Source: Calothrix sp. MO_192.B10 | GTDB lineage: Bacteria; Cyanobacteriota; Cyanobacteriia; Cyanobacteriales; Nostocaceae | Assembly (NCBI GenBank): GCA_030065055.1 | Contig: JASJDS010000001.1 | Location: 1 to 64,000, forward strand | Direction: 5' to 3' | DNA length: 64,000 nucleotides | Part shown: positions 62,699-64,000 of the stretch, in pieces | How the letters are laid out: the number at the start of each line of letters is the position of its first letter | How positions within the stretch are numbered: position 1 is the stretch's first letter | Translations under genes and position numbers: made by a program | The notes under the pieces: model-generated | What the model was told of the DNA's origin: nothing | Database searches by the model: none | Seen by the model: only the letters and a program-made list of their open reading frames with translations

Positions 62699-63907
62699 TT
62701 ATTTGGGATAAGGCTCTGGTTGTACCTTAAAGGTTTGTATTTTGCCGTTGCGTTGGACTTCTATGGACAAAATGTCCCCTACAGAACTCAAGTCTACTTG
62801 TTTTTGTACTTGAGCAGCGGTTTTCACCGGTTTGCGATTCATTTTGACAATGATATCGCCGGAGAGTAGTCCTCCTTTTTCAGCCGGAGAATCTTTTATT
62901 ACTCTCTTAACTAAAATCCCAGTATCCTGCTGAATGGCGAGGTTAGTTTCTTTATTAATCTCCTTTCTCTTGTCTGGGGTTAAATCTACCATTTCAATCC
63001 CTAAAAAGGGATGATCCACGCGTCCTTTGGTGAATAGCTCATCAGCAATACGGGCTGCGGTTTCAATGGGTATGGCAAAACCCAGCCCTTGAGCATCGGC
63101 ACGAATGGCAGTATTTACGCCAATAACCTGCCCTTGGGAGTTTAATAACGGACCCCCTGAGTTACCAGGGTTAATAGCTGCATCTGTTTGAATAAAGCTG
63201 ACTCGTCTGTTAGGTACGCCAACTTGGGCACTAGTGCGATCAGTGGCACTAATAATCCCAATGGTTACAGTATTATCTAAACCTAGGGGATTGCCAATAG
63301 CGATCGCCCATTCTCCCGGAATTAAATTTTGAGAATTACCCATTTGCACCACAGGTAACTTATCAGCAGATATTTTCACTACTGCCACATCTGTGATTTT
63401 ATCTATCCCCATCACCTTTCCTTCAAAGGTACGTCCATCCTTCATTGTTACCTGCACGGTATCCGTATCTGCCACCACATGGGCATTGGTAAGTATTTGC
63501 CCATCCCGACTTAAAATGAAACCAGAACCAGTACCCCTTTCAATTCTTTCTTGAGGGAATGGCTGCTCGTCTTCTCCGAAAAAACGCCGGAGTAGGGGAT
63601 TTTTGAAGGCATCTGCGATGGGATTGGCAACTTTGCGAGTTGCATTAATTCGTACTACTGCCGGACCAGTTTTTTGAACGGCATTAGCAATAAAGTTTAC
63701 ATTATTTGCATTCGTGTTTTGTCCAACTTTACCAAAACGACGGGCAGGTATATTCTCCGTTGGTGCAGTTGTGGTTACATTTCTTAGCTGTCGGAAGGAA
63801 CTATTTCGTGGCATCAGATAACTACTGCCAAACAAGCCCAAACCACCGCCAATTAATACTAAAGAACAATATACGGCAAGTTGTTTGTAAGATAACTTCA
63901 TAATCAT
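62699..63907 (-). CDS. HtrA/Deg-family serine protease (HhoA/HhoB/HtrA type)
   Basis: 402 residues: an N-terminal signal anchor (LAVYCSLVLIGGGLGLFGSS), a trypsin-like domain with His in TNAHVVAD (about 139-146), Asp in ITDVAVVKI (about 170-178) and Ser in NPGNSGGPLLNS (about 245-256), and one C-terminal PDZ domain (about 300-400, GILVKRVIKDSPAEKGGLLS). It degrades or refolds damaged proteins in the periplasm or thylakoid lumen. Which of the three cyanobacterial paralogues it is cannot be told from the window. Confidence 0.92.
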   Translation of the reverse strand: MIMKLSYKQLAVYCSLVLIGGGLGLFGSSYLMPRNSSFRQLRNVTTTAPTENIPARRFGKVGQNTNANNVNFIANAVQKTGPAVVRINATRKVANPIADAFKNPLLRRFFGEDEQPFPQERIERGTGSGFILSRDGQILTNAHVVADTDTVQVTMKDGRTFEGKVMGIDKITDVAVVKISADKLPVVQMGNSQNLIPGEWAIAIGNPLGLDNTVTIGIISATDRTSAQVGVPNRRVSFIQTDAAINPGNSGGPLLNSQGQVIGVNTAIRADAQGLGFAIPIETAARIADELFTKGRVDHPFLGIEMVDLTPDKRKEINKETNLAIQQDTGILVKRVIKDSPAEKGGLLSGDIIVKMNRKPVKTAAQVQKQVDLSSVGDILSIEVQRNGKIQTFKVQPEPYPK

Positions 63908-64000
63908 GGGGCTGAAAAATAAATGCAGATGCGCTTCTAATCAGTTTAATCAAGCCAATGGTTAGTAGACAGTTATATTGTTAACTAAAAATTATATTGT

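Overview
The window looks like chromosomal DNA of a filamentous, probably heterocyst-forming (Nostocales-type) cyanobacterium. It carries photosynthesis and carotenoid-protein genes (ycf3, a helical carotenoid protein/CTDH pair), many GCGATCGC (HIP1) octamers, abundant short tandem repeats (TTAGATT-, AACTGATA-, GAGTGAGG-type) and many tiny palindromic dispersed repeats. No database search was possible; names rest on recognised motifs and gene order.

Layout. 0.3-13.3 kb: M48 protease, ycf3, gatC, an RppA-like regulator, hisG, an M20 amidohydrolase, the divergent trxA2/rexT redox pair, then the secE-nusG-rplK-rplA-rplJ-rplL block with tRNA-Trp and rplS, and a GT2 glycosyltransferase. 13.4-22.2 kb is an accessory island: an unusual GMC oxidoreductase, a terminal-inverted-repeat element, a broken Uma2 nuclease gene with an in-frame repeat insertion, an XisH fragment, an unfamiliar three-gene operon (classic AAA ATPase, small membrane protein, small soluble protein), and a 2.6-kb array of 26 tRNA genes behind its own near-consensus promoter. 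22.3-36 kb: RND efflux pump and adaptor, mtnA, a 1804-residue kinase/ATPase/histidine-kinase hybrid and a divergent polyprenyl-synthase-like protein. 36-48 kb: dxs, an SLH protein, a WecG/TagA glycosyltransferase flanked by inverted repeats, a LuxR-type regulator with a PP2C phosphatase/anti-sigma-like kinase pair, CTDH + HCP, queG and a HAD phosphatase. 48-64 kb: a HigBA-like toxin-antitoxin pair, a broken DUF1778 antitoxin, miaB, an aldehyde dehydrogenase, a class III aminotransferase, a pentapeptide protein, an FG-GAP-like protein, a GT9 glycosyltransferase, ispD, scpB, a DUF760 protein and an HtrA protease.

The most striking region is the tRNA array. It has 26 recognisable tRNA genes covering 19 amino acids (no tRNA-Tyr). 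The Cys and Pro genes each carry a related 27-nt two-hairpin repeat at the same point of the T-loop. A Gln(TTG) gene is split in its anticodon loop by a ~0.42-kb insertion with an IS200/IS605-like left end. Two genes with Leu anticodons lack the long variable arm. Comparable long tRNA clusters are known from Nostoc/Anabaena plasmids, so the array type is not new, but these interruptions deserve testing. The neighbouring AAA operon, whose two small partners seem to share a C-terminal segment, is the best candidate for an undescribed protein system.

Small repeats are the other theme: MITE-like elements with perfect terminal inverted repeats, repeats nested in repeats, hairpin repeats with covarying stems, and repeats that supply the 3' ends of rppA and ispD.
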